A stretch of DNA of 64,000 nt from Prostheceraeus crozeri (lineage: Eukaryota; Platyhelminthes; Polycladida; Euryleptidae), in assembly GCA_907163375.1 (NCBI GenBank), contig CAJQUW010010458.1, positions 310,001 through 374,000 of the forward strand, in the 5' to 3' direction. The translations under genes were made by a program, and so were the position numbers. Within the stretch, counting starts at the first letter, position 1, and each line of letters starts with the position of its first letter. Positions 48,301-59,673 of the stretch are shown here, piece after piece. Under the pieces are notes generated by a model that ran no database searches, was not told the DNA's origin, and saw only the letters and a list, made by a program, of their open reading frames with translations.

Positions 48301-49120
48301 AAAGGTTGTTGTCGAAAGATAGAATCGTAGAATTTCTTGAATGCAGCGAGATACGGGCTTCAGTCACGTACTATCAAATGTTCTGCGCATGCGCAAAATG
48401 GCTGAAAGTAGGAAATAGCCCTTACTCAAAAACGATTAGTCCCACGACGTCGTATGATACACCAAATTACTCCCCACGCCACGACGATTCAAATGATACA
48501 AGATTTATCAAATGGATTACGATGAAAGCCGATGACAGGATAGTATAATTTAGAAAAGCTCAAAAAGACGATTGAGTTGCACTTGTTCAAGGAGACAGAC
48601 ACTAAACGTTGAGATTGATACACTGATATATTCCTCAAAGAATAGTGAATACGATGATGTAAAATTTTCCACTCAAAAGTACCAGTAAAAATAATAATAT
48701 CCATAAATCCCATATAAACACATTAATAGTTTATTGGAAACAATTGAAAAATCTGTGGAGGTCATGCATAACCCTATCCATTTCTGCAATTCGAGAAATC
48801 ACCAGAATCAGAAAATAACCGCAAAGACAGCTATTGTCAAGTCAGTGGCATTGAAAAGCTTCAGAACACAAGGATTCTGTAATGTGTGCCATGAAACCGA
48901 TTTGTGCCGATCAGAAGGTTCCGCGAAGTGATGAGAATTCAGGTGTATATCTTGAATCCAGTGCACACGAAAGTGTAATTCTCTGAATAATCATGCTTTA
49001 GTTGTTACATACCATTAGTACTATGCCGGATAACAAAGTAAATGATGATTATTCTTTATCACTGGAGCATCCGAATCTAACAGTATTCTGCGTCTATGTA
49101 TCGATAACGCCGTTTGGTAA
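48301..49120. other. spacer between two head-to-head LINEs, with NRF1/YY1-like motifs
   Basis: No gene. TGCGCATGCGCA at 48384-48395 is a perfect palindromic NRF1-type site, immediately followed by AAAATGGC, a YY1-type site (48395-48402). In animals these mark promoters. Whether they belong to a LINE 5' region is unproven. Confidence 0.4.
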
Positions 49121-49121
49121 C

Positions 49122-49192
49122 ACCGTCAGTGGCCGTTTGGTTTAGCACCGTGCCATTACCCTAGAAGGTCTTGAGTTCAAACGCCGTCATAC
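49122..49192 (+). promoter_or_regulatory. tRNA-like Pol III box A/box B module before second LINE
   Basis: Box A-like TGGCCGTTTGGTTTAG (49130-49145) and box B-like GAGTTCAAACG (49173-49183), about 43 bp apart, with CTAGAAGGT between them as in the module at 48225-48295. It lies 25 bp before the first ATG of the LINE frame. Stem pairing is weak. Confidence 0.38.
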
Positions 49193-49216
49193 ATTCTTTC
49201 ATTTTGGTTTATTTCT

Positions 49217-52139
49217 ATGTCATACGGAATTATGAAAGTTTTTCAGAAACAAATACACAAGAATAATCTGAGCATTTTTTCTTTTAATGCTACTAGTATC
49301 CGAGGCAAACTCAGTGACTTTAATCACTTTTTTGATGCCAATAGTCACAATCAGTTTGACGTCATCTCTTTAACAGAAACGTGGTTGAATGAGAATATCT
49401 ACGATGGAGAAATATTATCGAATTCAAAATACAATGTATTCCGTCGCGATCGTGACTTGACAACTAGTAATAAGAAGGACGGAGGTGGTGTTCTGATCGC
49501 CATTAGTTCTCTCTATCAATGCAAACGCCGAACCGATCTTGAGACTGATATTGAGATAGTTTGGATTGAAGTAAAGGCTGATAAAACCCGCAAATTGTAT
49601 ATTGGTACTGTTTATCTACCACCTGGTTCAAACTACTCCAAGATAGATCTTCTTGAAGACTCGCTTGATCGAGTACACCTTGCATGTGGTCGGGATGATG
49701 CTGTTATCCTTCTTGGAGACTTTAACATGCCTGATATTACTTGGGAATTTTCAAATGAAAGATCTTTTGCGATTTGTTCGAATGCTGACAATCTTCGCTC
49801 GGTCAGCTCTCATTTTTTGGATGCAATGAACAGAAATGAGCTTCGCCAACACAATATCTTGCCCACGTGCAATGGAAAGCCCTTGAATTTGGTTTTCAGC
49901 AACAACTTACCTTTAACTATCGATCATACTGCTAATCCGACGACCTCTACTCACCAAGCCTTATCCATCAACTGTGTACTTACCACCCACTCAGAAGTCA
50001 CTACAGTTCAACGTTCCACCTATAACTACGAGAAAGCTGACTTCAATTTGATTCGTGGCCTGCTTGCTTGCTTATGCTGGTCTCATATCTGCTGTACTAA
50101 AAGTGCTACTGATGCATTGTCAAACTTCGTTGATGTAATTCTTGCGATCATTACCGATCATGTTCCATTGGTGAAATTCAAAAGCACTAAGTTCCCATAT
50201 TGGTACAGCTCAAATTTGATTTCACTAATCAAAGAAAAGGAGCGTGCATGGAAAAAGTACAAACAGAACGGTAACAACAAAGATTCCGAACACTACAAGA
50301 TATTTTCTGCTTTTCGCTCAGATGTTAAGCAGATGCAAAAGAGTTGCTATTCTGATTATATGCATCAAATTGGTGCATCCATCAAGAGTAACTCAAAGAG
50401 ATTTTGGACTTATGTCAAATCTGTCAAGGCTTCAGACTCTTTCCCGAAGTCTGTGACATACAATTCTGTTGAATATACTTTCTTTCGTGACATTGCTCAA
50501 GCATTCTGTCGTTATTTTCAATCAATCTTAGTGCCTGAAAATAACTTTTCTTTACCTAACTGTAGCTTCTATGATGTTCCTTTATTTCGCTTGCCTAAAT
50601 GTACTCCAGAAGAAATGAAATCTGAACTCCTAGCTCTAAATCGTAATACTGGTTGCGGCTATGATGGGTTTCCTGCTATTTTTCTGATCGAGTATGCCAC
50701 TGAATTGTGTTATCCATTGTCTGTGATATTCAACCTCTCGATAGACTCTGGCGAATATCCGTCTAACTTGAAATTCAACAACATTGTTCCAATCTACAAG
50801 TCAAAAGGGGAAAAGTCTTCTGTTGAATCTTATCGTCCCATATCGATTCAACCTATAATAGCTAAAGTTTTCAAGCGCATTGTTAACCGCGCTCTTAGTA
50901 CTCACGTTAAGAGCTTTATCTCTGATGATCAACATGGTTTTTGTAAAGCCAAATCTACTACAACGAATTTATTACTTTACTGTGAATTTATTTCATCATC
51001 TTTTGATGATAGCGATGAAGTGCATAGTATCTACACTGACTTTTCCAAGGCTTTTGATACTATCTCCCATGCATATTTATTACTTAAGTTGGAAAATCAT
51101 TTTGGTATCTGTAACAATGATTTGAGGTGGTTTCCGAGTTACCTTATCGATCGCTACCAGCGTGTTATTTTGCATGGTTTTGCGTCGGACTGGGCACCTG
51201 TTTATTCAGGGGTGCCACAGGGGTCTATTCTTGGGCCCTTGATGTTTCTTATGTACCTCAATGATATACCATCTTGCCTCGAAACTTCAAATTGTCTATT
51301 GTTTGCAGATGACATCAAAATTTTTAAAAGAATATCTAGTTTGAAAGACTGTATAGACCTGCAGCGTGATTTGTCCAATTTTTGTGACTGGTGTTCAAAA
51401 TGGAAGTTGCGTCTGAACGTTGATAAATGTTTTGTGATGAAGTTTTCCCTTAAACGTGTTGTACAACTTACGTTTGACTATACATTGAACTCTTCGTCTT
51501 TAAACCATGTCTCACAAGTGAAGGATCTAGGGGTCATGTTTACCAGTAAATTGTTTTTTTCACTTCACATCTCTATAATTGTCAAGAAAGCTTTCCGCAT
51601 GTTAGGTTTTGTGAGAAGAACAATGAAACTGTCGTAATGTAAATGCACTCAAAGTTTTATATAATGATTATATTCGATCCCATCTGGATTATTGTTCGCC
51701 AGTTTGATCACCTAACGCGAAATGTCACATACAGAAATTAGAAAAAGTTCAGAAACGTTTTGTAAAATTTTTGTCCTTTCAAAATCATACAGTGTATGAT
51801 ACCGATCGTTATGTGGAACTCTGTGACAAGTTCAATTTGACAACATTGCAACAAAGACGAAAGATAACTGACTCTGTTATGTTCCACACAATTTTGCACG
51901 GCAAAATCAATTCGTGTCATATTGTTTCTTCGTTTTCGTTGCATGTTCCAACTAAACGCACGAGGCATACGGGTGCCAAAGTGTTGTGTTCCATGAAGCC
52001 GTATCGGTTGGTTGTTAGAAAGAATACATATTTTCCACGAGTGATGAGTGCCGCGAATGATGAAAATCGCATCGACTATTTTGACATTGGTCTCAGCAAA
52101 AGTTGCATATCAAAAGCCATCCGCTCTTCTAGTTTTTAA
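49217..52139 (+). pseudogene. endonuclease/reverse transcriptase of disabled LINE
   Basis: An open frame of 806 residues from ATG 49217 to TAA at 51635-51637, then the C-terminal part in other frames up to 52139. The endonuclease keeps SFNATS (N24), TETW (E54) and GDFN (D168). The usual LDLVFS is LNLVFS (Asp to Asn, about 224), and the usual SDH is STH (about 244-246). RT: SYRPISIQPIIAKVFK, DFSKAFDTISHA (first Asp 605), SGVPQGSILGPL (661) and LFADDIKIF (FADD 693-696), all intact. Just after KLS the frame is broken by an apparent 2-nt loss near 51636. A TGA near 51703 stands where LDYCSPVW is expected to have Trp. The remaining C-terminal part reads NAKCHIQKLEKVQKRFVKFL. The element cannot mobilise itself. 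Confidence 0.85.
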
Positions 52140-52313
52140 AGTAGCCGATAATGTTGGTTACCTTTTGTATTTTATTTGTATTTTATCTCTCCTTACTTTT
52201 ACTTTTAATTTCTTGAATAATTTTCGTGTGTGTATTTTTGTAACTGATGTATGTGACATGTTATTGGCACTTAGTGTTGTTTGTCATTGGTACAAATAAA
52301 TAAATAAATAAAC

Positions 52314-53807
52314 GCCGACACCTCGTGGCTGCATGTCGTCAGATTAATACCATCACCATTTCCATTCTATCAGGATGGCAAAGTAGAGAAAATGCTGTAA
52401 ACCTTGGTATCGATATCGACTTCCTTGAAGTAAAATTTATGAACAAGTTCGACATTGCGACTTTTATAGTGTGTTGTTTGATAAAAACAAATGTGGGTCG
52501 GTTCATAATTCATCACTGATCATTGCAACATGTTTTAACCGAAATTTCATCGCAAGCTTCACCAAGATAAGCTGTGCAGTGGGCATGATAAAGACTTTGT
52601 ACCTCATTTCCTCGAACAGCAGTAGCGGCTATTATTGCAACGTTCCATCAGGTTCATGAAAACTGTCGTACATATTAGCTAATAATGAGAAACTTTCTCC
52701 TTTGTGAATTATGTGGTATTCATCGGCATCGAAATTTAGTATTGGTCCTGTTCATTGACTGAAATTCAGCCAGCAGAAAGATTACTGATTCAATAGTGAG
52801 TCGAGTTTCAGAGCGATGGTACATGACATCGAAACCAGAAAAAAATGCAGGCGGCTTCCTTTGATCACACACAACAGGTGGAGTGAAAAACCACTCCAGG
52901 CAGTGCGTTATAAGATGTTGTACTTTGATTGGTTAATGATTAAATTCACGCATGCGCTTCACCGTATAAGTTGTTTGATATTGTCTGCCATTGCTGTGAT
53001 TCATATGAAAGGATTTAAAAACTAACGCTATTATGATCAACAAGAGTTTTCTTACAAAATGTTGATAAAGAAGCATAATGAGAGAAGACAAAAAAATTGA
53101 TTAAAAGATAACGAAGATATCAAAACCTCAGGGCTAAGGGAATTGAACATTGAAGAATCTACGTCTATGGATGAAATTTTCAGATGAAGCTAGAACATTA
53201 TGGAGACAGTTCACATTCATAATGTGATCTGATAGGTGATGGATATGGCAAGGTTTGGAGTGCAAGTTCATTACATGAGAGGAAAACTCTTTGATGAAAC
53301 TGGAAAAAAGTTCTTTATATCCGTGAGTTTGCTATAACACTAACAACGGTTTTGTTATGCCGAATGATACAAGGTGGCCGGATTGTGCTCGGGAATCTGC
53401 TAGTGACCCAACACTTCTCTGAGAGCGGATAACATGCCACTTCACTCATAGACACCATCTGAGTTCTCCAAATCGACGGAGAAAACCGCTATTCAGCAAA
53501 CTGAAACTTTCGTATCTGTTTGTCATGATTCATAAAATTCAGTCGGTCTAGATAATTTAGACTCCGAGTTGAAAGTCGTTAAGGATGGTTTTGTTACCTC
53601 CAAAGAATGCCCAACTGCAAGTGGCCGAAGGAGTAATTGATCAAGTGACATCGTGTCCTAGCATAAAGGAGGACATGGAAGCCCTGCATCCCGACTTGTA
53701 AAAGAACGTGGAGAAGGCACACTCACGCAAACGGGAACCGACGTTGCACCGTCAAACCTGGGACTCAACCAACAATGAACGATGAGTTAAAGAAAATCGT
53801 GACTTAC
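52314..53807 (-). other. rabaptin intron sequence
   Basis: Between the LINE tail and the donor at 53807. No gene or clear repeat recognised. Confidence 0.5.
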
Positions 53808-54033
53808 CTTCTGCAGGAATGCTGGATGAGGAATTCGGGGCTGTCATTCGTCGAAAAGTTTTCGTAAAGACGTCCAGAACTCCAGGATCTTTCTCTCTCC
53901 AACCTCCTTGCCGTCTTGAGTCGTCTAATTTGGATTGTAGCTCTTGTCTCTCTTCACGCCAGATCTGTTTCGCTTCGTTGTATTTAGCCGACGCCTTTTC
54001 CACTGCTTCTGCGACTGACTCCCGAACAATGTG
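53808..54033 (-). CDS. RABEP1: rabaptin, internal coding exon (first in this window)
   Basis: A 226-nt exon on the minus strand. It follows a polypyrimidine-AG acceptor (AG at 54035-54034) and ends at the donor AAG|GTAAGTC (GT at 53807-53806). It begins in phase 0 and ends after the first base of a Gly codon. The peptide begins HIVRESVAEAVEKASAKYNE and continues with a charged coiled-coil heptad stretch (KQIWREERQELQSKLDD), then a Ser/Pro linker ending IPAEG. Position and composition match the part of rabaptin just before the conserved EDEMKKAQ-like block. Rabaptins are long coiled-coil effectors of Rab4/Rab5 on early endosomes, working with Rabex-5. This exon is less conserved than the next three, so it is assigned partly from splice phase and order: its phase-1 end fits the exon at 26031 exactly. 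Exons for the N-terminal region were not found upstream. Confidence 0.72.
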
Positions 54034-55394
54034 CTGCAGAAGAAAACCACAAATTCCGTCATATCAACATCAAGGACAATGTTTGGAGATGTTCACTAAG
54101 TTCTGTATCTGACTTCCTGAATCACCAATTTATATCATCACAAATGTAAGAAAATCATAAAATATGATGAGATATTATGATTACTTTATCTTCTAATCTG
54201 TGAAGATGAAATGCCGTGATATGGAGACTGTTACAGGGCAACAGCTTCCATCTTGGGAAGGCAAAGGTAAATTTTCAGGTAATATAGGTAATTTATATGT
54301 ATTTAGCATGAGAACTATGAAAAATGTGCTAGTTACAGAAGTTAAATGAGTTGATGTAAAAAAATCAAAAATGGAATTATAAAACCTAGAAATTATCAAG
54401 TCATTGTCCAACTAAATTCCTTTAAAACAGTCCTTACAGATAAAAAACGGAACATCACATTTAGAAAAACCATAACATTTTTGTCAGAACCTGAAAGACT
54501 CGCCAGCAATGGTGACCTCTTCCTGCCCAATTGTGCATTGCTTGTGTGCCAAAAACGATCGGGCATTGCAACGCATTAAACCCACAAATAACTCTCTCGA
54601 GATTGCAGCTCTAACTTCGAAAATGCGGGATCCAGTCGGCATTGATATTTTTTACCAATTCGTGAAAAAACATCTTTCGACTCCTTCACCTACTCTCCAA
54701 AAGCAGACGCCGCCATTGTTAGGCATATGCACCCGAGTTCGGCACACTTCGAGTCGTTGGAGGAGTGCTTGCGACTTTCAGCAATGTCAGGGAAAGATCT
54801 TGTACTCGCTATATGTTAGAAGTAAGTGGGTGTACTACCGTGAGGTCAATCGCGCCCGGTCGTCCAAGATTCCAGTCTGGAAGCAAAATGTCGGCAGATC
54901 GTCTATTAACGTCTGTTAATCCCAAGCCAGCGCCCCTCTCAATGATTGGTCACAGATTTGGTCGGTGGCAGATCTTGCTAAGTTGATCTCTGACAGCATA
55001 GTGTCTTGAACTCACATTCGGACTTCTTCTGCGCGTCAGGGCGTGGAGTCCAAATGGGTCCAGTGCTACGTCCGGACATCTAGAACAGCATCCATCACCC
55101 TTGAAAGGAGATGCTTCTAGCTATATATAAAGATAAGCTTTTTATATGAACCCATGCGGGTAAGAAAATCTCTGAAGTTCTCGTCCGCTTGTTTACATAT
55201 TTCCTTGCCCTTCTGGTGCCAGAGAATACTTCTTTACATGCGCACTTCTCTGAGTCTGACGTGAGCGCGCGTTGACAAGTCCTTAAAAACACCGTACAAA
55301 GATAATCAATCATAGATCAGCTTGAATTCAGCGAATAAATGAACTTGTTAAACATCCTCTTGTCCAAACTGGCAAGCCGTTTTCATGATTCCGC
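54034..55394 (-). other. rabaptin upstream intron sequence
   Basis: Starts with the acceptor at 54035-54034. No further exon recognised. The 136-codon open frame at 54509-54919 has no known motif. Confidence 0.5.
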
Positions 55395-55397
55395 CAG
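55395..55397. repeat. left CAG target-site duplication of Harbinger element
   Basis: CAG immediately before GGGCGACCGAC, matched by CAG at 61766-61768. Confidence 0.75.
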
Positions 55398-55772
55398 GGG
55401 CGACCGACAGGAATCATAGGTTAGCGTAACCTACGGTTAGTCTTAACCAACGTTGGTCAGTGAGGCTCGTAACCAATGTCTCCCTAACCTACGACTCGAC
55501 AGCATAGGTTAGAGGCAGGTTAGCTAACCATTGGTTAGAGAAATGCTTCGTTCCCCGACTCGAAGCGAATGGTTAGTGTGTCAGTGTATGTGCAGTGGTT
55601 TGTGTGTGAAATTGAAAATGCGCGTGTGGGATGACGGCATCAAAGCGTCAGACAAAACGCCAAGGGAGGTAACCACGGAAATCCCTCTACGGTGGCCAAT
55701 GAGAGAAATGGAGGTCACATAATTCACAAATCGGGCTATACAATTTCACTGTTAAAAAACATACTCGACTTC

Positions 55773-56151
55773 ATGATGCCGCCAAGAAGAAGATCCCCAG
55801 ATTTTTCCAGAGAAGAAATTGAGGTGCTGGTGGATGAATTTGTACGCTATAATTCTGTTTTAAGTGCTAAATTCACCAGCACCTCAACCAACGTCGAGAA
55901 AAAACAGGCATACGACGCCATCCTTTCGGCAGTGAACGCCGTGGCTTCTACGAATAGAAGTCTCGACAGTTTGAAGGAAAAGTGGCAGACCCTGAAGAAG
56001 AGCGTGAAGGCTAAATGGTCGCGATACTTATCCGAGGCGAAGAAGGAGGCATGCAAGACAGGAGGCGGCCTACCAAAGGAAGTTCTTCCTCCTGATCTGT
56101 TAGAACATGAGAAGAAGATTCTATCTGTCATTCCTCCGGAGATAATGGTTG
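55773..56151 (+). CDS. Harbinger Myb/SANT-like protein, exon 1
   Basis: Starts at tandem ATGs (55773 and 55776), reading MMPPRRRSPDFSREEIEVLV. Residues about 12-85 form a Myb/SANT-like trihelix domain (FSREEIEVLVDEFVRYNSVL, then SLDSLKEKWQTLKKSVKAKW with the spaced aromatic residues). KTGGGLPKEVLPPD and EKKILSVIPPE follow, the usual continuation in PIF/Harbinger Myb-like proteins. It ends at the donor GGTTG|GTAAGT (56152), in phase 1. In the superfamily this protein binds the subterminal repeats and recruits the transposase to the nucleus and DNA. Confidence 0.82.
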
Positions 56152-57002
56152 GTAAGTAATGCATCTGGTATCATTTTTACTTTGAGAATTATGTATGCTC
56201 TAAATATATTAGTACACCAGCATTCCATACTTATCATGAGTTAGAATATGTTCTATAATTAATAAGTTTTCTCATAGAAAATTTTTTACCATTTTTATGT
56301 TTTCTACTATTACTCCTATGCATATTTTATCTACGTTATCTACGTTGATACATACGTGATCAAATTTGTGTTTTTTTCTTATTTCGATTACTACCGTATA
56401 TGAATTCTATGTGGGAATGAAATGACTAGTTCTCCTCTAAAACATTATCGCTACGACGATATCCCTAACGTTGTTTGTAGATTCAAAAAGTATTTATTTC
56501 CCATGAACAATGCACAATCCGAAAAGAATTGGAAATAATCATAGGTAAATGATCTATGATCAAATGAAATTGTTTTTCTAATATTGATTACTTCTGAAAA
56601 CTGTCCGAAGCATTTTAGTATGAGTTCTATATGTATCAAAAATTAGATTGGCTTTTTAGTTCAGTATATACATTAATATAGTGATGTGGCTGCAGAAGTA
56701 ATTATTGTTGGAAAGTCGTGTTGAATTGTGGGACTTATGATTGATCTGTTTGTGGCATGTGGCATGTATCTTCTCTGTTGCGAGAAGCCACTTATTTTGT
56801 TTTGGCGAAGGATTACTGATGAAGCCAGTTGTTGATTTGCGATATCCGCTGTCAACCCCAAGCACTTTTGTGACCGATAGATGCCTTTTTTCAATGACGT
56901 CATCATCTAATGCAGTATAGTTTATGATATACATATTAACTTATGCAGAATGAATAAAAGAGATGAGAAACAATGATTTGCTAAGATTTTCAAAATTTTC
57001 AG

Positions 57003-57351
57003 GCATTGTTGATGGCGCCGCCAGTGGCATCTCACAGTCACATCGATCATCGACTGAGCATACCTCAGAAACGGGGCCGAACGTTTCTTTGATCGAGGAG
57101 CAAACGCCAACGACATCAGGTATTACACCGCCTGTGGTTCTTCGACGAGGACTGAGAGGAAGCCTGAAGAAGAAGTGACATCTTCTCAATTCTATAAAGA
57201 ACTGCTAGAGATAGAAAGAGAAAGAAATGTCATTCAAAGAGAACGGATGGAGAACGAGAAGAAGTATTACGAAGAAAAGATAAGGATTCTTAGAGGTCGT
57301 GTCTTGGGTGATATACCTGATGCAATGTTGTCTGCGGCAAATGACATGTAA
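57003..57351 (+). pseudogene. Harbinger Myb/SANT-like protein, exon 2 with frame problem
   Basis: Acceptor TTTTCAG at 56996-57002. Joined in phase to exon 1, the frame reads GIVDGAASGISQSHRSS... and stops at 57176-57178. From about 57140 another frame (+1) carries a plausible continuation: a charged coiled-coil tail with ERKPEEEVTSSQFYKELLEI and ERERNVIQRERMENEKKYYE, ending AANDM-stop at 57349-57351. Such an oligomerising tail is usual for these proteins, so a 1-nt frameshift between about 57100 and 57170, or an unrecognised splice, is likely. Confidence 0.6.
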
Positions 57352-58000
57352 ATAATGTGTGTAGCTAAGTTTTTACATGACAAACGTTCTAACGTCAAAC
57401 TGTTGATGAAGCATTTTTGATTGGTGATTTTGAAAATTATACAGAAATTCTCCCAGCGTTTTGCTAATTTACCTTCCGCGCATTTTGTATGATATCGAAC
57501 AATAAAATTATTGTCAGATTTAATTATAATATACTTCTATGGCACCAATTCGAAGAATAACCTAGATGTACAACTTGAAAGTCATAAATTGCAAACTGGG
57601 ATTAAAAGACATCTACATTTCACCATATTAACAGAAATATATCTAATAAGATTGTACATCTGGACGCACGAATAATAGATAAAGAAATAATACTATACAT
57701 GCTATCCTTCAAATAGTTGTTTCATGTATTATAGTATGTATTCCTTTAGCGTAAGTACACTTATCAAATACGGTTTTGATACATACCAATAGCGTTTAAA
57801 CTATTGCATGTAATTATGAAATAATAGAGAATAAAGTTGCGTTGCATTAACACAAATTCAATTGATTGAATTTAGAGGTATTTTGAGATGTTGACGATGA
57901 CTCATTGTCCTATAATTCGAGAACAGATAAAGAATACAATTAATATCTGTATGTTTTGTCCGCTATCATGACATAACAACACTGAAAATGTTACAAAAAA

Positions 58001-58863
58001 GCTAATCATTTTGTGAAAATACACCATACAAATTTTGAATCAATGTTTGGCGTACGCTCAGAGCAGAGTTATTGGGATTTTCAAATTCATACGTATTGAA
58101 ATTGTCATTAAACTGATATGGATCATTTGATTCTTCCGGGAATGGCATTCTGTGCTTTAATGCAAAATTATGTAGTGCACCACAAGCCACAATAATGCGT
58201 GAGGCTCTTTCTGGACGAAACATAATAGGTTTTGTTAGGCATCTCCAACGCATCTTCAGTACACCTCTCAACACATGAACGTGCATGCATATGTACAGAA
58301 TTAAAACGTTCCTCAGCTCGAGTTGTTGGATTCCTCACTGGAATAAGCAGCCATCTTGTGAGAGGGTAACCAGAATCAACAAGAATCCATGTATCGCTCA
58401 TCAATTTTCAAATTTCTGCGCGACTGTTGAATTTCGCAGAATAAACGAGTCATGAGATGATCCGGGCCAACGTGCATCAATATCAAATATCTTCGAATCA
58501 TGTGAACACAAAATGTGAGTACTTATTGAATGATAACCTTTTCGGTTAACGAAAGCCATTTCATTTGATGGAGCACAGGGGGCAATAAGAGGGACATGTG
58601 TGCCGTCAATTGCACCCAAAATTTGGGACATCCCATGCGTAGTTTCATAGAATTTACGCTTCGATAATCTGATCTCATCATCATCAGGCCATGAAATAAA
58701 GGTGTCAATTTTTTCACATATAATCTCTGACACAGAATGTATCGCTCTACTAGCAGCTCGATCTGAAATCCCATGAAGATCTCCGATAACCGGTAAAAAA
58801 CCTCCTTGAGCATAGTAACGCAATGCTGTACATAGCTGTAAACTAGGTTCCAATGCATATGAC
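58001..58863 (-). pseudogene. Harbinger DDE transposase, catalytic exon (frameshifted)
   Basis: Minus strand, after the acceptor TTTCTTTTGCAG (58865-58864). The first frame has a helix-turn-helix-type segment and LGAIDGTHVPLIAP (first Asp), then FDIDARWPGSSHDSFILRNS (second Asp), and stops after QKFEN near 58401. A second frame resumes with SDTWILVDSGYPLTRWLL and TTRAEERFNSVHMHARSCVE (catalytic Glu region). A third gives GVLKMRWRCLTKP and RIIVACGALHNFALKHRMPF to 58002. These are the HARBI1-type DDE nuclease hallmarks in the right order, so two frameshifts (near 58400 and near 58270) interrupt an otherwise complete domain. Confidence 0.88.
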
Positions 58864-59087
58864 CTGCAAAAGAAAACATTAGAGATTGCTACAGGTCTAC
58901 AGATATCTCATAAGCATAATATCTCAGAGTTAAGCACAACGTACAATTTCGGAATATCGGTCCGTTAAGCATTATTAGAAATGAATATGTTATATTCCAG
59001 TATCCTAATTATTGAACGCTGTTGAAAATCTAATATCCGTCCATTCAATTGATTGACGTATTTCTGTTTACATTCGCTTTGATAGAG

Positions 59088-59414
59088 CAATGGTTCTCAA
59101 CTGGCGTCCCGCGCCCACTATTCGGTTTACAGTATGGTATTGTTTCAGAATTGAAGTCTCTTGAAGATACAGTGCTTACATAGACATCAACGTAAATCAA
59201 CTGAGAATTGAAAAGAGATTATCCATTGTAAAAAAATCGACCATTGACATGAGTTGTATCAAGGAAATAATGAGTGCATACAATTTAATAGTATTGTATA
59301 GCATCAGAAGAAATTGAAAGAAATAATTAAAGTATGTAGCCTATAGAACACGGGGCCACATTGAAGCGATTAACGTCGAAGGGGCCATAGAACACCAAAA
59401 GTTGAGAACCACTG
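59088..59414. mobile_element. hAT-type MITE nested in Harbinger intron
   Basis: Left end CAATGGTTCTCAACTGG and right end AGTTGAGAACCACTG are inverted, the widespread CAGTGGTTCTCAA-type hAT terminus. Flanks TGATAGAG and GCTTAGAG agree at 5 of 8 positions. The interior (CACGGGGCCACATTG) is non-coding. Confidence 0.62.
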
Positions 59415-59673
59415 GCTTAGAGTGATGCAGTATTGCACAAGTAGCTATTACCTAATCGAGAAATAAAAAAAAAGCATAATGCAATATTTGTACGTGTACT
59501 GGTATTTATAGTATTTTTTAACGATGGGATGAATACGTAAATAATAGGTGGACAGGCTATAGTTACTATAAAACATACACCATGCACATTAACAGCGGTA
59601 GTCTACTTTAGAAATATCTGGTAATTACTAATAAAAACATATCAACATCCGATTTTGTACCGTTTGGTATTTT

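Larger units (their letters stand above)
49120..52313 (+). mobile_element. non-LTR retrotransposon (Jockey/CR1-like), disabled copy
   Basis: Plus strand, with a single endonuclease/RT frame beginning at 49217. The 3' end is near 52313 with an AAATAAATAAATAAATAAAC tail. No ORF1 is present upstream, so the copy is 5'-truncated or the family lacks ORF1. It is arranged head to head with the minus-strand LINE and differs from it in sequence throughout, so it is a separate family. It has a frameshift, a nonsense change and altered endonuclease residues. Confidence 0.82.

Noticed and set aside
54509..54919. 136-codon open frame as a gene or rabaptin exon
   Set aside because: Wrong strand for rabaptin and no known domain.
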